DNA from: CAIXOZ01 sp046091285
Lineage (GTDB): Bacteria; Cyanobacteriota; Cyanobacteriia; PCC-6307; Cyanobiaceae
Assembly (NCBI GenBank): GCA_046091285.1
Contig: JBJTBH010000218.1
Span: forward strand, 1 to 64,000
Direction of reading: 5' to 3'
DNA length: 64,000 bases
The notes below the pieces were generated by a model. That model was not told the DNA's origin and searched no databases. It saw only the letters and a program-made list of their open reading frames with translations. The translations under genes were made by a program, and so were the position numbers. Of this stretch, positions 8,884-16,824 are shown one piece after another; the stretch's first letter is position 1; each line of letters opens with the position of its first letter.

Positions 8884-10512
8884 TTAACGACTGAGAGAAT
8901 GGTCATGCCAATGCTGCTGATCCTCCAGAGCGTGCAGATCCCAATCGAGGGAGAAGGGATCAGAACGACGGCTCAAAAAGCTCGCAGGAAGGTAGTTCTG
9001 AGAACTGAGAATCGGTGCACTGAACATCGAACGATTGATCAGTAGAGGAGGCGGAAGCTCCAGGGGGGGAAGCCAGGGGGGCTGGTGCCGCGGCAGCGCG
9101 GACGATCCAGTGTCCACCACGGCCTGACGACGTGCCAGGGGGCCAGCGGCAGGATTGGGTGGAGCCAGTCCTGCCGGCGGCCTGGAGTTCGTCGAGCGGC
9201 GACGAAGCTCCTCAGCCTGACGGGCCCGGGCGAGAACCTCTTCGCGACGGTGCAACTGGGCCAGCTGACTCCTGGGCACAACACTGAGGAGATGGCCAGG
9301 GGTGGCATCAGCCGGGTACACGAGCGAAAGACGAATCGTATTGATTCTGTCGGAATGAAGATTGAGCTGTTTCAATTCAAGGCTCTGGCCTGACCTGAGG
9401 CCAACGTGAACTTCCTGATAGCCCTCCTCCGTTTCGATACCGATCGAACCACGGAAGGCCGTGAATGCACGACCATTGGGAGCGGGATGACTGAGGACAA
9501 GAGAATAAGGACCTTGGCCCTGTAGTTGCAGAGTCAGATCAAAGCGAACACCATAGGTACCGACATTATCAACAGAAGAATCAATCGTTCTGGTGACAAG
9601 CTCATTGACCTGGACATCACCCGTGCCGAAATGGTGACGGAATGTACTGGTCAGGGGAACGTGCAGAGGACCTGCATCAAGCTTGTGGTCGACGGTCGCC
9701 GTGTAGGTATCGCCAATCGCCACGCCACCAACGCGGGAAAACACCCTGCGATTCTGAATATCAGCCAGACGACGCAGATAGACGCGACCAGGGGCCAGAA
9801 CACCACGATCAAGAACCGCCAGGACATCGTCTTCGGTGCGGGGATCCTCCGCGGCAACCACGGCCATCTGGAAGGGACCGTCGCTGCGCCCCCGGAGAAG
9901 CGCATTGGCGATACCCAGGGAAGGGATTTCAGTGCGGAAGAGCACCGTCCGTCCGTAGGGGGGAATGACAACCGCCTCGGGGAGGCGCGAATCGAGCTTG
10001 CCACGCAACATCTGAATGGCTGTGGCATCGCCGGGACCGGTGTTCCAGGGACGCGGGCCCAGGGCCTTGACACCCATCAGGTGATTGGGCAGATAAGGGG
10101 CCTCGAAGCTGTTACGAACAGCGCCGGCATCGAACTGAATCCGGACCGGTTGCGCTCCTGGATTGATCAGAATCGCCGCCAGATCCAGTTCGCGGCGGCT
10201 GCCGAGCCGACTGCGATCAGAAGGCAGATATTTGTGATGGAAGTGGGCACCGAACTCGCCATCGAACGTGAAGGCCGGATTGGCCAGAACCTGACCGGTG
10301 TCCTGGCTGATGGACTGGCCGGGAGCGGTGTTGATCAGGATTCCCGGCCCATAGACCTCCTCAGGCTGGTTGGAATGCAGAACCGGCACCGCGTTGAACC
10401 GACCGTTGAGAGGACGCGCTTCCTGACCGTCCATCAGGGGAACAAAGGCCCTGGCTTGCGCCAGAGGGAGACAGAAGCCACCCAGGGCAAGCAGAAACAG
10501 AAAAGGACGCAT
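8884..10512 (-). CDS. Secreted DUF3370 family protein
   Basis: A 542-residue protein from the ATG at 10510-10512 (MRPFLFLLALGGFCLPLAQA), which gives a standard Sec signal peptide. The frame is open for 150 codons upstream, but that stretch is unlike any protein and overlaps a small divergent gene, so I exclude it. The mature part begins RAFVPLMDGQEARPLNGRFN and continues with features of DUF3370 (VYGPGILINTAPGQ, IQFDAGAVRN, VVIPPYGRTVL), a cyanobacterial exported family without an established role. The C-terminal 110 residues are Pro/Arg-rich and probably disordered. It is probably co-transcribed with the J-domain gene downstream. Confidence 0.8.
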   Translation of the reverse strand: MRPFLFLLALGGFCLPLAQARAFVPLMDGQEARPLNGRFNAVPVLHSNQPEEVYGPGILINTAPGQSISQDTGQVLANPAFTFDGEFGAHFHHKYLPSDRSRLGSRRELDLAAILINPGAQPVRIQFDAGAVRNSFEAPYLPNHLMGVKALGPRPWNTGPGDATAIQMLRGKLDSRLPEAVVIPPYGRTVLFRTEIPSLGIANALLRGRSDGPFQMAVVAAEDPRTEDDVLAVLDRGVLAPGRVYLRRLADIQNRRVFSRVGGVAIGDTYTATVDHKLDAGPLHVPLTSTFRHHFGTGDVQVNELVTRTIDSSVDNVGTYGVRFDLTLQLQGQGPYSLVLSHPAPNGRAFTAFRGSIGIETEEGYQEVHVGLRSGQSLELKQLNLHSDRINTIRLSLVYPADATPGHLLSVVPRSQLAQLHRREEVLARARQAEELRRRSTNSRPPAGLAPPNPAAGPLARRQAVVDTGSSALPRHQPPWLPPLELPPPLLINRSMFSAPILSSQNYLPASFLSRRSDPFSLDWDLHALEDQQHWHDHSLSR

Positions 10513-10721
10513 GGGATCCACGGGACCTACTGGTCTCACCATGGACGGCTCAGGCGTTGTTGTGTCCATGGACATCGATTTCCTTCCGACCCGGTTGCGG
10601 CCTGGCACCTCTGCACGAGCGGGATCTGGGTAGTGTTTTGGCCTGATCACACGTACGCGTTCGGGAGACTCCATCACGCTCCCGAGGTCGCTAGAACCGT
10701 CCGGCGCTGAGACATTTTCCC

Positions 10722-10913
10722 ATGGTTCCCCCCTTCCTCTGTGGCGACCGCCTGGGTGATCCGGCCACCTTCCTGCGCCGGCACAAGGAACGAAAACTGA
10801 GAAGCCTGACGTTCTGGCGCGATGGGCTGGAGCGTCAGCTGGCGGCCCTGAACGCGGCCATTGCCACCCTGGAGCATCAGATCGACCGCGACCGCTCTCA
10901 GGAAGCGAACTGA
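10722..10913 (+). CDS. Small conserved basic helical protein
   Basis: A 63-residue protein, MVPPFLCGDRLGDPATFLRR onward, with charged helices (WRDGLERQLAALNAAIATLE) that could form a short coiled coil. I do not recognise a named family, but composition and length fit small conserved picocyanobacterial proteins. It is divergent from the DUF3370 gene (209 bp between starts), and its 3' end overlaps the convergent sigma factor gene by 16 bp. No function can be assigned. Confidence 0.55.
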   Translation: MVPPFLCGDRLGDPATFLRRHKERKLRSLTFWRDGLERQLAALNAAIATLEHQIDRDRSQEAN

Positions 10914-11698
10914 GACGCACTGTCACGCCCTCCGAGAGCGGCGCGCAGCTCATCGAGACCACGACGCAGCTGCCGACTGACAGTCATCGGACTGATCTCT
11001 AGCATCGCGGCGGTGCGACGCAGGCTCCAACCCTCCAGCACCACGTGACGAATCACCTGCTGCCGCAAAGGGTTGAGACTGGCCAGCTCCGCCAGCAGCA
11101 GGCACGCTGCCATGGGCTCATCCCTGGGTTCATGGCCATCAGCCAGATCGAACCCTTGGTCTTCCAGGTCCGTCAGCGATCCAGGCCTGCTGAGGCGCTG
11201 AGCCGTCTGAAAGTGTTGCCACTGGTCTTCGCTCAGCCCCAGGGCCTGCCGTAGCTCCGTCTCACTCGCCATCCGACCGAGACGAACCTCGAGCTCGCGA
11301 CGCACGCCCCGGAGGCGATCCTCAAGTTCCTGGAGCCGCCGAGGCAGACGTACAGGTCGCGCCTGATCCCGGAGGTAATGAAGAATCGCCCCGCGGATGT
11401 GGGGTCGGGCAAAGGCGGCGAACGGAGTGCCCTGTCCTTCGTCGTAGAGCTCCGAGGCGCGGAGCAGGCCCATCAGACCGACCTGTTGCAGATCCTCAGC
11501 TGCTTCGGGGCTGCGATGGGCGTAGTGCCAGGCGATCGGACGAACCAGGTCGCGGTATTGCGCAAGACGTTGATTGCGTTGCTGAAGGCTGGGTGAGAGC
11601 GAGGGATGGGAGGCACAGCGGCAGGAGCGGCCAGGATTGGACACTGCCGGTTGCGGGGCGTGGCCAGGAACCGGGTTGAGGGTGAGAAGAAGAGACAA
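10898..11698 (-). CDS. Group 3 (SigF-like) alternative sigma factor
   Basis: A sigma-70-family protein of up to 266 residues. Region 2 is seen in RDLVRPIAWHYAHRSPEAAEDL followed by QVGLMGLLRASELYD and FAAFARPHIRGAILHYLRDQ. Region 3 follows with the RMASETELRQALGL helix, and region 4 in QQVIRHVVLEGWSLRRTAAM plus LEISPMTVSRQLRRGL. It has no region 1.1 or non-essential region, so it is an alternative sigma of group 3 type rather than RpoD. The longest frame begins with TTG (11698); a GTG at 11644 would remove 18 residues without touching region 2. The start is therefore uncertain. It follows the Ap4A phosphorylase gene after about 130 bp; no anti-sigma gene is adjacent. Confidence 0.8.
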   Translation of the reverse strand: MSLLLTLNPVPGHAPQPAVSNPGRSCRCASHPSLSPSLQQRNQRLAQYRDLVRPIAWHYAHRSPEAAEDLQQVGLMGLLRASELYDEGQGTPFAAFARPHIRGAILHYLRDQARPVRLPRRLQELEDRLRGVRRELEVRLGRMASETELRQALGLSEDQWQHFQTAQRLSRPGSLTDLEDQGFDLADGHEPRDEPMAACLLLAELASLNPLRQQVIRHVVLEGWSLRRTAAMLEISPMTVSRQLRRGLDELRAALGGRDSASQFAS

Positions 11699-11804
11699 CT
11701 GCGTGACACCGATGGTCGGGGGGAGTGATGCAGCCCCCTCTCTTCAAATGGCCGTGTTTGACCGACCCTTGCCAACCGTGAAAACACTGAACTTCGGCGA
11801 ACAA

Positions 11805-11833
11805 GGCCTGAATCGCGTCTCCTGATTCAGGCC
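11805..11833. terminator. Stem-loop at the 3' end of the Ap4A phosphorylase gene
   Basis: GGCCTGAATC and GATTCAGGCC form a perfect 10-bp stem with a 9-nt loop, spanning the stop codon of the minus-strand gene. On that strand it is followed only by a weak T-rich stretch (TTGTT). Its stem resembles that of the apcD terminator. It could terminate or attenuate transcription before the sigma factor gene. Confidence 0.5.
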
Positions 11834-12672
11834 CTGGCCCCAGGCGCCACCGGGGCCACGGTGGCCAGCAGCGACCAGGGACCATGACGACGCAACCAAT
11901 CCAGATCCGATCGCGGAGTGATCAGCAGATAACCGGCGAAACCGAGACCGTTGATGCTGAAACCCGCTCCATGCTCCTGTTCGCGGCGGATGGTGACGAA
12001 CCAGTGACGGTCAAACAGGACGTTGTAGGCATGACGCGGGCGCTGGTCCCGATCCGGATGACCCAGCCCCAGCTGCGCCGCATGGCGCTGATAAATCCCT
12101 GGCAGATCGGCTCCGGCACCGCTCCGGTCCTCCCGGGCGGAAATGGCGTAACACCAGGGCAGGGGACAGCGCTCGCCCCGGAGGAGACTGCGATAGGTCG
12201 AAGCCAGGGGGCAGGAGACCTCACCCGCAGCCCGGGGCAGCAGTTGCAGATGGCGATGCGGCTGGCTGGCGCCCGCAACGGCCGAGCTGTTGAAGAACCA
12301 CAACCCATCGGTATCGGCCGATACCGTGGCCACCGCCGCCCAGTCGCCTGAATCCAGCCAGCCTGCCTGGGGCTGCCACTGCTGGGTGATCAGCAGCAGA
12401 TGACCGGGCTCCACAGGATATTTGTTCAGCAGCAGCAGATGACTCTCTCCAAGCCGGGCCACCTCCAGGGGCGGTTCCCAGGGAAGAAAGGGATTCGGCT
12501 TGGGGCCACCGGCCTTCAGATGCCTGGGCGTGGCCGACAGCAGACGCCGCAGCACGAAAGGAGAAAATTCGGGACACGCCAGCAGTTCCGTTGTCAGCGG
12601 AACGAGAGCACCGCAGGCCAGGGCCTCGTCACTGCGACGCAGAGCCTCCTGCCAGAACACTTCAGCCCTCAC
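11827..12672 (-). CDS. Ap4A phosphorylase (ATP adenylyltransferase, Apa1/2 type)
   Basis: About 281 residues from a GTG at 12670-12672; the frame is open to 12762, but the longer version would overlap the preceding gene by 101 bp instead of 11 bp. The HIT-superfamily signature is GASQPHRHLQLLP, with the HxHxQ active-site triad, preceded by LLLLNKYPVEPGHLLLIT. The N-terminal KPNPFLPWEPPLEV and the C-terminal SINGLGFAGYLLIT match the Ap4A phosphorylase II family. The enzyme phosphorolyses diadenosine tetraphosphate to ADP and ATP, clearing an alarmone-like nucleotide. It is last in the overlapping gpsA-phzF-spoIID-apa run. Confidence 0.85.
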   Translation of the reverse strand: MRAEVFWQEALRRSDEALACGALVPLTTELLACPEFSPFVLRRLLSATPRHLKAGGPKPNPFLPWEPPLEVARLGESHLLLLNKYPVEPGHLLLITQQWQPQAGWLDSGDWAAVATVSADTDGLWFFNSSAVAGASQPHRHLQLLPRAAGEVSCPLASTYRSLLRGERCPLPWCYAISAREDRSGAGADLPGIYQRHAAQLGLGHPDRDQRPRHAYNVLFDRHWFVTIRREQEHGAGFSINGLGFAGYLLITPRSDLDWLRRHGPWSLLATVAPVAPGARA

Positions 12673-13618
12673 CGGAACGCAACCGGGCCAGAGAGGCACC
12701 GGGATAGAAACGGCCAAGAATTTCGGTATATCGTTGACCCTCAGCGGCCAGACGCTGGGCATCGGTCTGGCTCACGCTCGCCCCGCGGGTTCCATGGGCT
12801 TCCTGCACGATCTGCTGATTCGCTGCGTAGAGGCTTTCGACGATTCCGCCCTGATAACTGAGAATGATTCCCGAAGTGAGCCGAACGGCTTCAAGGGTCC
12901 GATCCTGCACGCTGCGTTCGCCGTTGTAGGCCTGCCAGCGGGTGGTGTCACCGAGGTGCCAGTGCATCGAAGCCGGTCGCGCCATGTGAGCCAGGGCATA
13001 GGAGCGGGCAGCCACGGCCTGGGCCTTGAGGGCCTCAAGCGACCAGCTGCTCGGCATCTCCGCACCAACCACCGCCGCGATGTAGTGCTCCAGGGGCAGG
13101 TGATTGACCACGAGCCATCCCTGACCCTGACGCATCAATCTCAACCGGCCGGCATAGGCCTCCCCCTGCACCAGCAACTGATTGTTGGGAGCGGTCGCCA
13201 ACCAGGCCTCCTCGGGAATCGCCGACAACATCTCGTCGGAGACGGTCTGGCCGGGTCCACCCTGGCCCAGAAGTGCTCCCGAGCGACTGCGTAAGGACCA
13301 GGGACCCGTGGCGGAGAGCGTCGGCGTGGAGCCGTGACGCTGCAGGGCCACCCGGATCTCAAGATCCAGAGGGGCTCCCGGGGCCGGCTCCACCAGACGC
13401 ACCCCCTGGCGGGTGGTGGCGGAACGTCGCAGCTGGAGGCGCTCCAGTGGAGTCTCATCCGCCCGTGTGGCTGTGGGCGGTGGCGCCAGAAGAGCCGCCT
13501 GCAGGGCTTCTGTCCCGTCGCTGCGACCGGACCACCAGCTCTGGACCCCAAAGCCCGAGGCCAGGGCGACCAGGGCCATCGGCATCGACAGCAACAACGG
13601 CCGCAGCGAGGCCTTCAT
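12662..13618 (-). CDS. SpoIID/LytB-domain exported protein
   Basis: A 318-residue protein with an N-terminal hydrophobic signal/anchor (LLLSMPMALVALASGFGV). The SpoIID domain covers about residues 155-310: LPLEHYIAAVVGAEMPSSWS, LKAQAVAARSYAL, and a C-terminal YQGGIVESLYAANQ segment. SpoIID proteins are lytic transglycosylases or amidase enhancers acting on denuded glycan in the periplasm; cyanobacteria carry them without sporulating. Start and stop overlap the neighbours (4 bp with the phzF-like gene, 11 bp with apa). Cell-wall remodelling is the family-based inference. Confidence 0.85.
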   Translation of the reverse strand: MKASLRPLLLSMPMALVALASGFGVQSWWSGRSDGTEALQAALLAPPPTATRADETPLERLQLRRSATTRQGVRLVEPAPGAPLDLEIRVALQRHGSTPTLSATGPWSLRSRSGALLGQGGPGQTVSDEMLSAIPEEAWLATAPNNQLLVQGEAYAGRLRLMRQGQGWLVVNHLPLEHYIAAVVGAEMPSSWSLEALKAQAVAARSYALAHMARPASMHWHLGDTTRWQAYNGERSVQDRTLEAVRLTSGIILSYQGGIVESLYAANQQIVQEAHGTRGASVSQTDAQRLAAEGQRYTEILGRFYPGASLARLRSGEG

Positions 13619-14544
13619 CGGGAATCTCCCGTCGCCAGCAACGTCGACCAGGCTTCAGGATCGCAGATCTGCTCCTGCCAGAACACCTGCCCCTCCAGCA
13701 GCACCTGTCCGGGACCCCGCAGACGGATGATCCCGTTGCCGGCAGACTCGCATACCATGCCGCCACCCTGAGGGGAACACTGCCAACCGCGCACCGAGGA
13801 TCGGCCGGAACGATGCAGCCAGTAGGGAGCCACCAGGGCATGGGCCGATCCGGTGACCGGATCCTCCGGGATTCCCAGAGCCGGGGCAAAGAAGCGCAGC
13901 TGGTAATCCGCAGGCATGCCTTCCACGCGCGGGGCAGGGTCAGGCCTCCGATCGCTGACGGCCTGCATCACCACCAGACCACTGCGGCAGGACGGCGGCA
14001 GCTGATCCGCCAGGCCATCAAGGGCCGCAAGATCGACGTCCGGGTTCACGAGAGCAACGGCATAGCCGAGGGCGGAGGTCCAGAACTGCTCCGCTCCAGC
14101 GCCGAGACGCTGCATCAGAAGATCCTGGAGACCTTCAGGAAAGGAACTGGGCAGCAATGGGGAACCTGGCAGCTCGATCGTGGCGATCGGAGGTCCCTCA
14201 CCCTCCGCCGGCAGACTCACCGCCAGGGGGCCGGAACGACTGAACAACACGGCGGCCTCGCCCGGGCGCAGCGAGCCCCAGTGACGCAGAGCGAGAGCGG
14301 CCGCCAGGGTGGCATGGCCGCAGAGCATGACCTCACAGGCAGGGGTGAACCAACGGATGGCCCAGCCTTCCCCCCAGGGGACCACAAAGGCGGTTTCGGA
14401 CTGCTTGAGACTGGCCGCCACCGCCTGCATCCAGGCCGATCCGGCGGGAGCATCGAGGGCGACCACCGCCGCGCCGTTGCCCTGATGCGGCGCTGCGGCG
14501 AAGGCTTCGATCAGCAGCAGGGGCAAGGAAGGTCGGAGGGTCAT
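13615..14544 (-). CDS. PhzF-family epimerase/isomerase-like protein
   Basis: A 309-residue PhzF/DapF-fold protein. It begins with LLIEAFAAAPHQGNGAAVVA (the family FxxxPxxGNPxAV signature in variant form), then QSETAFVVP with the conserved Glu, IRWFTPACEVMLCGHATLAA, and EDPVTGSAHALVAPYW near the C-terminus. Family members are isomerases; most cyanobacterial ones have no known substrate and are not involved in phenazine production. It overlaps gpsA by 4 bp upstream and the spoIID-like gene by 4 bp downstream, indicating one transcript. Confidence 0.88.
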   Translation of the reverse strand: MTLRPSLPLLLIEAFAAAPHQGNGAAVVALDAPAGSAWMQAVAASLKQSETAFVVPWGEGWAIRWFTPACEVMLCGHATLAAALALRHWGSLRPGEAAVLFSRSGPLAVSLPAEGEGPPIATIELPGSPLLPSSFPEGLQDLLMQRLGAGAEQFWTSALGYAVALVNPDVDLAALDGLADQLPPSCRSGLVVMQAVSDRRPDPAPRVEGMPADYQLRFFAPALGIPEDPVTGSAHALVAPYWLHRSGRSSVRGWQCSPQGGGMVCESAGNGIIRLRGPGQVLLEGQVFWQEQICDPEAWSTLLATGDSR

Positions 14545-15458
14545 GGCAGCTCGTGCCTGAGATCACGCTCCATCAGGGCCTGCACAGCTTGCCGGGGCTG
14601 GCACTCCCCGTCCACCAGAGCGACGACCTGGTCACAGATCGGTAGATGCCATCCCTCCTGGCGGGCCAGTCTCAGCACCGCCCGGGCGGTGTTGGGTCCC
14701 TCCACCGTGGCGCCGATCCGCTCCAGGGCAGCAGCGGTGTCGTGCCCCTCGGCCAGCAGTAGACCGAAGCGATAGTTACGGCTCAGGGGGCTGGTCGCCG
14801 TCGCCAGAAGATCACCGAGACCGGCGAGGCCATAGAGACTGCTGGGCTGACCGCCGAGACCGCGCACGACATTGCCCATCTCCGCCAGACCCCGACAGAG
14901 CAGGGAAGCCCTGGCATTGGCACCGAGACCGAGTCCATCACAGACTCCGGCAGCCACAGCCATCACGTTCTTGAGGGCTCCCGCCACCTCCGTGCCCAGG
15001 GGGTCAGGGTTGGTGTAAAGCCTGAGCTGCTCGCTGCTGAGTTCCTGCTGCAGCCGTCGTGCCAGCGCAAGGTGGCTGGAGGCCAGGACACTGGCGGCCG
15101 GTAAGCCCTGATCCAGTTCACTGGCCAGATTCGGGCCGCTCAGCACCAGAAGCGAGGTCGAGGGAACAATCCGGGACCAGAGGACCGACGGGGTGCAGAG
15201 TGCCTGACCATCCAGGCCCTTGGTGCAGCTCATCAAGGGGAGACCATCAGGCCAGGGACCGGCGAGACGCTCGATCAGCGGTTCGACCCCGGCCATCGAC
15301 ACGGCGGCGACCACCAGATCCTGATGGGGAAGGAGATCGGTGGGATCGGTGCCATCGCCCCGACACCAGGTCTGCAGCTGATGCCCCTGATGGCGGAACA
15401 GCCTGGCAAGGGTGAGACCCCAGGCCCCCTGGCCGAGGACGGCGATGCGTAATCCCAT
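14541..15458 (-). CDS. gpsA: Glycerol-3-phosphate dehydrogenase, NAD(P)+
   Basis: A 305-residue protein from the ATG at 15456-15458 (MGLRIAVLGQGAWGLTLARL), chosen because the Rossmann GxGxWG motif then falls at the N-terminus. Further motifs are LMSCTKGLDG, LVLSGPNLASELDQGLPAAS, VAGALKNVMAVAAGVCDGLG with the catalytic Lys, and NARASLLCRGLAEM. GpsA reduces dihydroxyacetone phosphate to sn-glycerol-3-phosphate for phospholipid and glycolipid synthesis. It is somewhat shorter than E. coli GpsA (339). It is the first gene of the overlapping gpsA-phzF-spoIID-apa cluster. Confidence 0.95.
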   Translation of the reverse strand: MGLRIAVLGQGAWGLTLARLFRHQGHQLQTWCRGDGTDPTDLLPHQDLVVAAVSMAGVEPLIERLAGPWPDGLPLMSCTKGLDGQALCTPSVLWSRIVPSTSLLVLSGPNLASELDQGLPAASVLASSHLALARRLQQELSSEQLRLYTNPDPLGTEVAGALKNVMAVAAGVCDGLGLGANARASLLCRGLAEMGNVVRGLGGQPSSLYGLAGLGDLLATATSPLSRNYRFGLLLAEGHDTAAALERIGATVEGPNTARAVLRLARQEGWHLPICDQVVALVDGECQPRQAVQALMERDLRHELP

Positions 15459-15533
15459 GCCGGACAGTTGGGGGGAAACGAGCGGGCGGCAGCCATCATC
15501 CGCCATGCCCGGACGATGGCACGAACGCGACGC

Positions 15534-16019
15534 TCAGCTGGCGCACGACCGGAGCACCTCCAGGGGGATGACGGACAGGGAGTGCTCCTCACAAGCCTCC
15601 AGCCGCACCGGTGGCGCGAGGCCATCCTGATAGGCCTGAAACCAGCGGGCGGCACAGACACACCAGTGATCACCAGGTTGGAGACCAGGGAAACCAAAGG
15701 CGGGCACCGGCGTGCTGAGGTCGTTGCCCTGGGCTCGGCTGTAGCGGAGGAACGCCTCGGTCATCACACAACAGACGGTATGCAGACCACCGTCGCTGGG
15801 ATCGGTGCGACAGCTGCCGTCGCGCCACCAGCCCGTCAGGGGCTCACAACCACAGATCTCCAGGGGCTCTCCCAGAACATTCCTGGGCGCATCCTGGGAG
15901 GGGGAAAGGGGACTCGGATCCAACCGCCACACCGACTCAGAACCGGAGTCTGGCCACGGATTGGCACGATTTGCCATCAGGTGGTTGACGAATTCGGGGG
16001 GGAAGGCGTTAAAGGTCAT
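15534..16019 (-). CDS. DUF2237 family protein
   Basis: A 161-residue protein with the family core: RNVLGEPLEICGCEPLTGWW, CRTDPSDGGLHTVCCVMTEA, FLRYSRAQGNDLSTPVPAFG and FPGLQPGDHWCVCAARW. Conserved Cys and His residues suggest metal binding, but the family is functionally uncharacterised. The start ATG is 17 nt from the start of a divergent small gene. The next co-directional gene, gpsA, begins 76 nt past its stop. Confidence 0.85.
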   Translation of the reverse strand: MTFNAFPPEFVNHLMANRANPWPDSGSESVWRLDPSPLSPSQDAPRNVLGEPLEICGCEPLTGWWRDGSCRTDPSDGGLHTVCCVMTEAFLRYSRAQGNDLSTPVPAFGFPGLQPGDHWCVCAARWFQAYQDGLAPPVRLEACEEHSLSVIPLEVLRSCAS

Positions 16020-16036
16020 TCAGCAGACCGCCTTTC

Positions 16037-16264
16037 ATGAGCTGGGATTTCACCGAAGACGCCGCCTTCATGGCCCTGTGCGACGCCTTCAAGGAGAGCG
16101 GTGAAGACTCCGCCATGGAATTTCTCGCCCATGGGGAAGGGGCGTTTCACTTCCAGGAGCTGGCCCAGAACGCCGCAGGGGAAGGCATGGACCTCAGCGA
16201 CTCCAGCGATCTGGAGGAGTTCCAGCAGGAGGTGATCGAGCGCCTTGAGGAGATGTGCAGCTGA
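16037..16264 (+). CDS. Small acidic conserved protein
   Basis: A 75-residue, strongly acidic helical protein (MSWDFTEDAAFMALCDAFKE ... EEFQQEVIERLEEMCS). I do not recognise a named family; coding is supported by an ATG start, acidic composition, third-position GC bias and sensible spacing. Divergent from the DUF2237 gene with only 17 nt between starts. Function unknown. Confidence 0.6.
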   Translation: MSWDFTEDAAFMALCDAFKESGEDSAMEFLAHGEGAFHFQELAQNAAGEGMDLSDSSDLEEFQQEVIERLEEMCS

Positions 16265-16492
16265 AGGCCACCAGCGATCAGCTGTCGCCGGAATGCATCG
16301 GGCCGGACACCGCAGGGTCGGCCTGCTCCCGGAGGGCCTGGCCAAGCGGCTGACGGCGTCCGGCGTGGGGATGGGCCAGGCCCAGAGAGCGCAGCCCGTC
16401 CTGATCGCCACCAGCAGCCTCGATGCCTCCCGGTGCTCGTAGGACCGGGGGAATGCCCCCTGGTCTCGGACAGCCTTCAGGACGAACAGCCC

Positions 16493-16765
16493 TCAGGAAT
16501 AGAAGAAGGCAATCTCCTTGTCCTTGAGACCCTCCCAGCCCGCAGCCTTGAGGCGCTCATCAAGAGCCTGCTGATCGAAATGCTTGGCACCTGTCTTGAC
16601 GATCCGATTGCGCATCGATTTCTTCACGCCGCTGCGGGCGCGCTGGCTTTCAAGCTCCATCACCTCCCGGTAGAGCTGAAGCATCGCTTCAGGAATCGGG
16701 GTTCCATCGAGGTCGAGGCCGGCGGCGATGGCGTCATCCACACCGCCGGGTCCTGCGATCGCCAT
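16493..16765 (-). CDS. Small conserved cyanobacterial protein
   Basis: A 90-residue protein starting MAIAGPGGVDDAIAAGLDLD at the ATG 16763-16765; the upstream in-frame extension overlaps metH and looks unlike protein. It contains IPEAMLQLYREVMELESQRA, the basic stretch SGVKKSMRNRIVK, and ends KAAGWEGLKDKEIAFFYS. I believe close relatives occur across picocyanobacteria, but the family has no function I can name. It is co-directional with metH, 59 nt downstream. Confidence 0.7.
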   Translation of the reverse strand: MAIAGPGGVDDAIAAGLDLDGTPIPEAMLQLYREVMELESQRARSGVKKSMRNRIVKTGAKHFDQQALDERLKAAGWEGLKDKEIAFFYS

Positions 16766-16824
16766 GACATCCTGTTCAGATTGCCGCTGCAGCCTGCCAT
16801 AGCCTGAGCTGCAGCGGTGCAGCA

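Noticed and set aside
9526..10710. 394-codon frame antisense to the DUF3370 gene
   Set aside because: A high-GC shadow frame: no family similarity and composition rich in Arg/Gly/Thr. The opposite strand has a signal peptide and a recognisable family.
13273..14775. 500-codon plus-strand frame opposite the spoIID-like, phzF-like and gpsA genes
   Set aside because: Crosses three well-supported overlapping genes; Arg/Gly-rich shadow sequence.
16265..16492. Candidate small genes in the gap after the small acidic protein gene
   Set aside because: Frames there either overlap real genes as shadows or lack starts and similarity; I see nothing supportable in these 228 bp.
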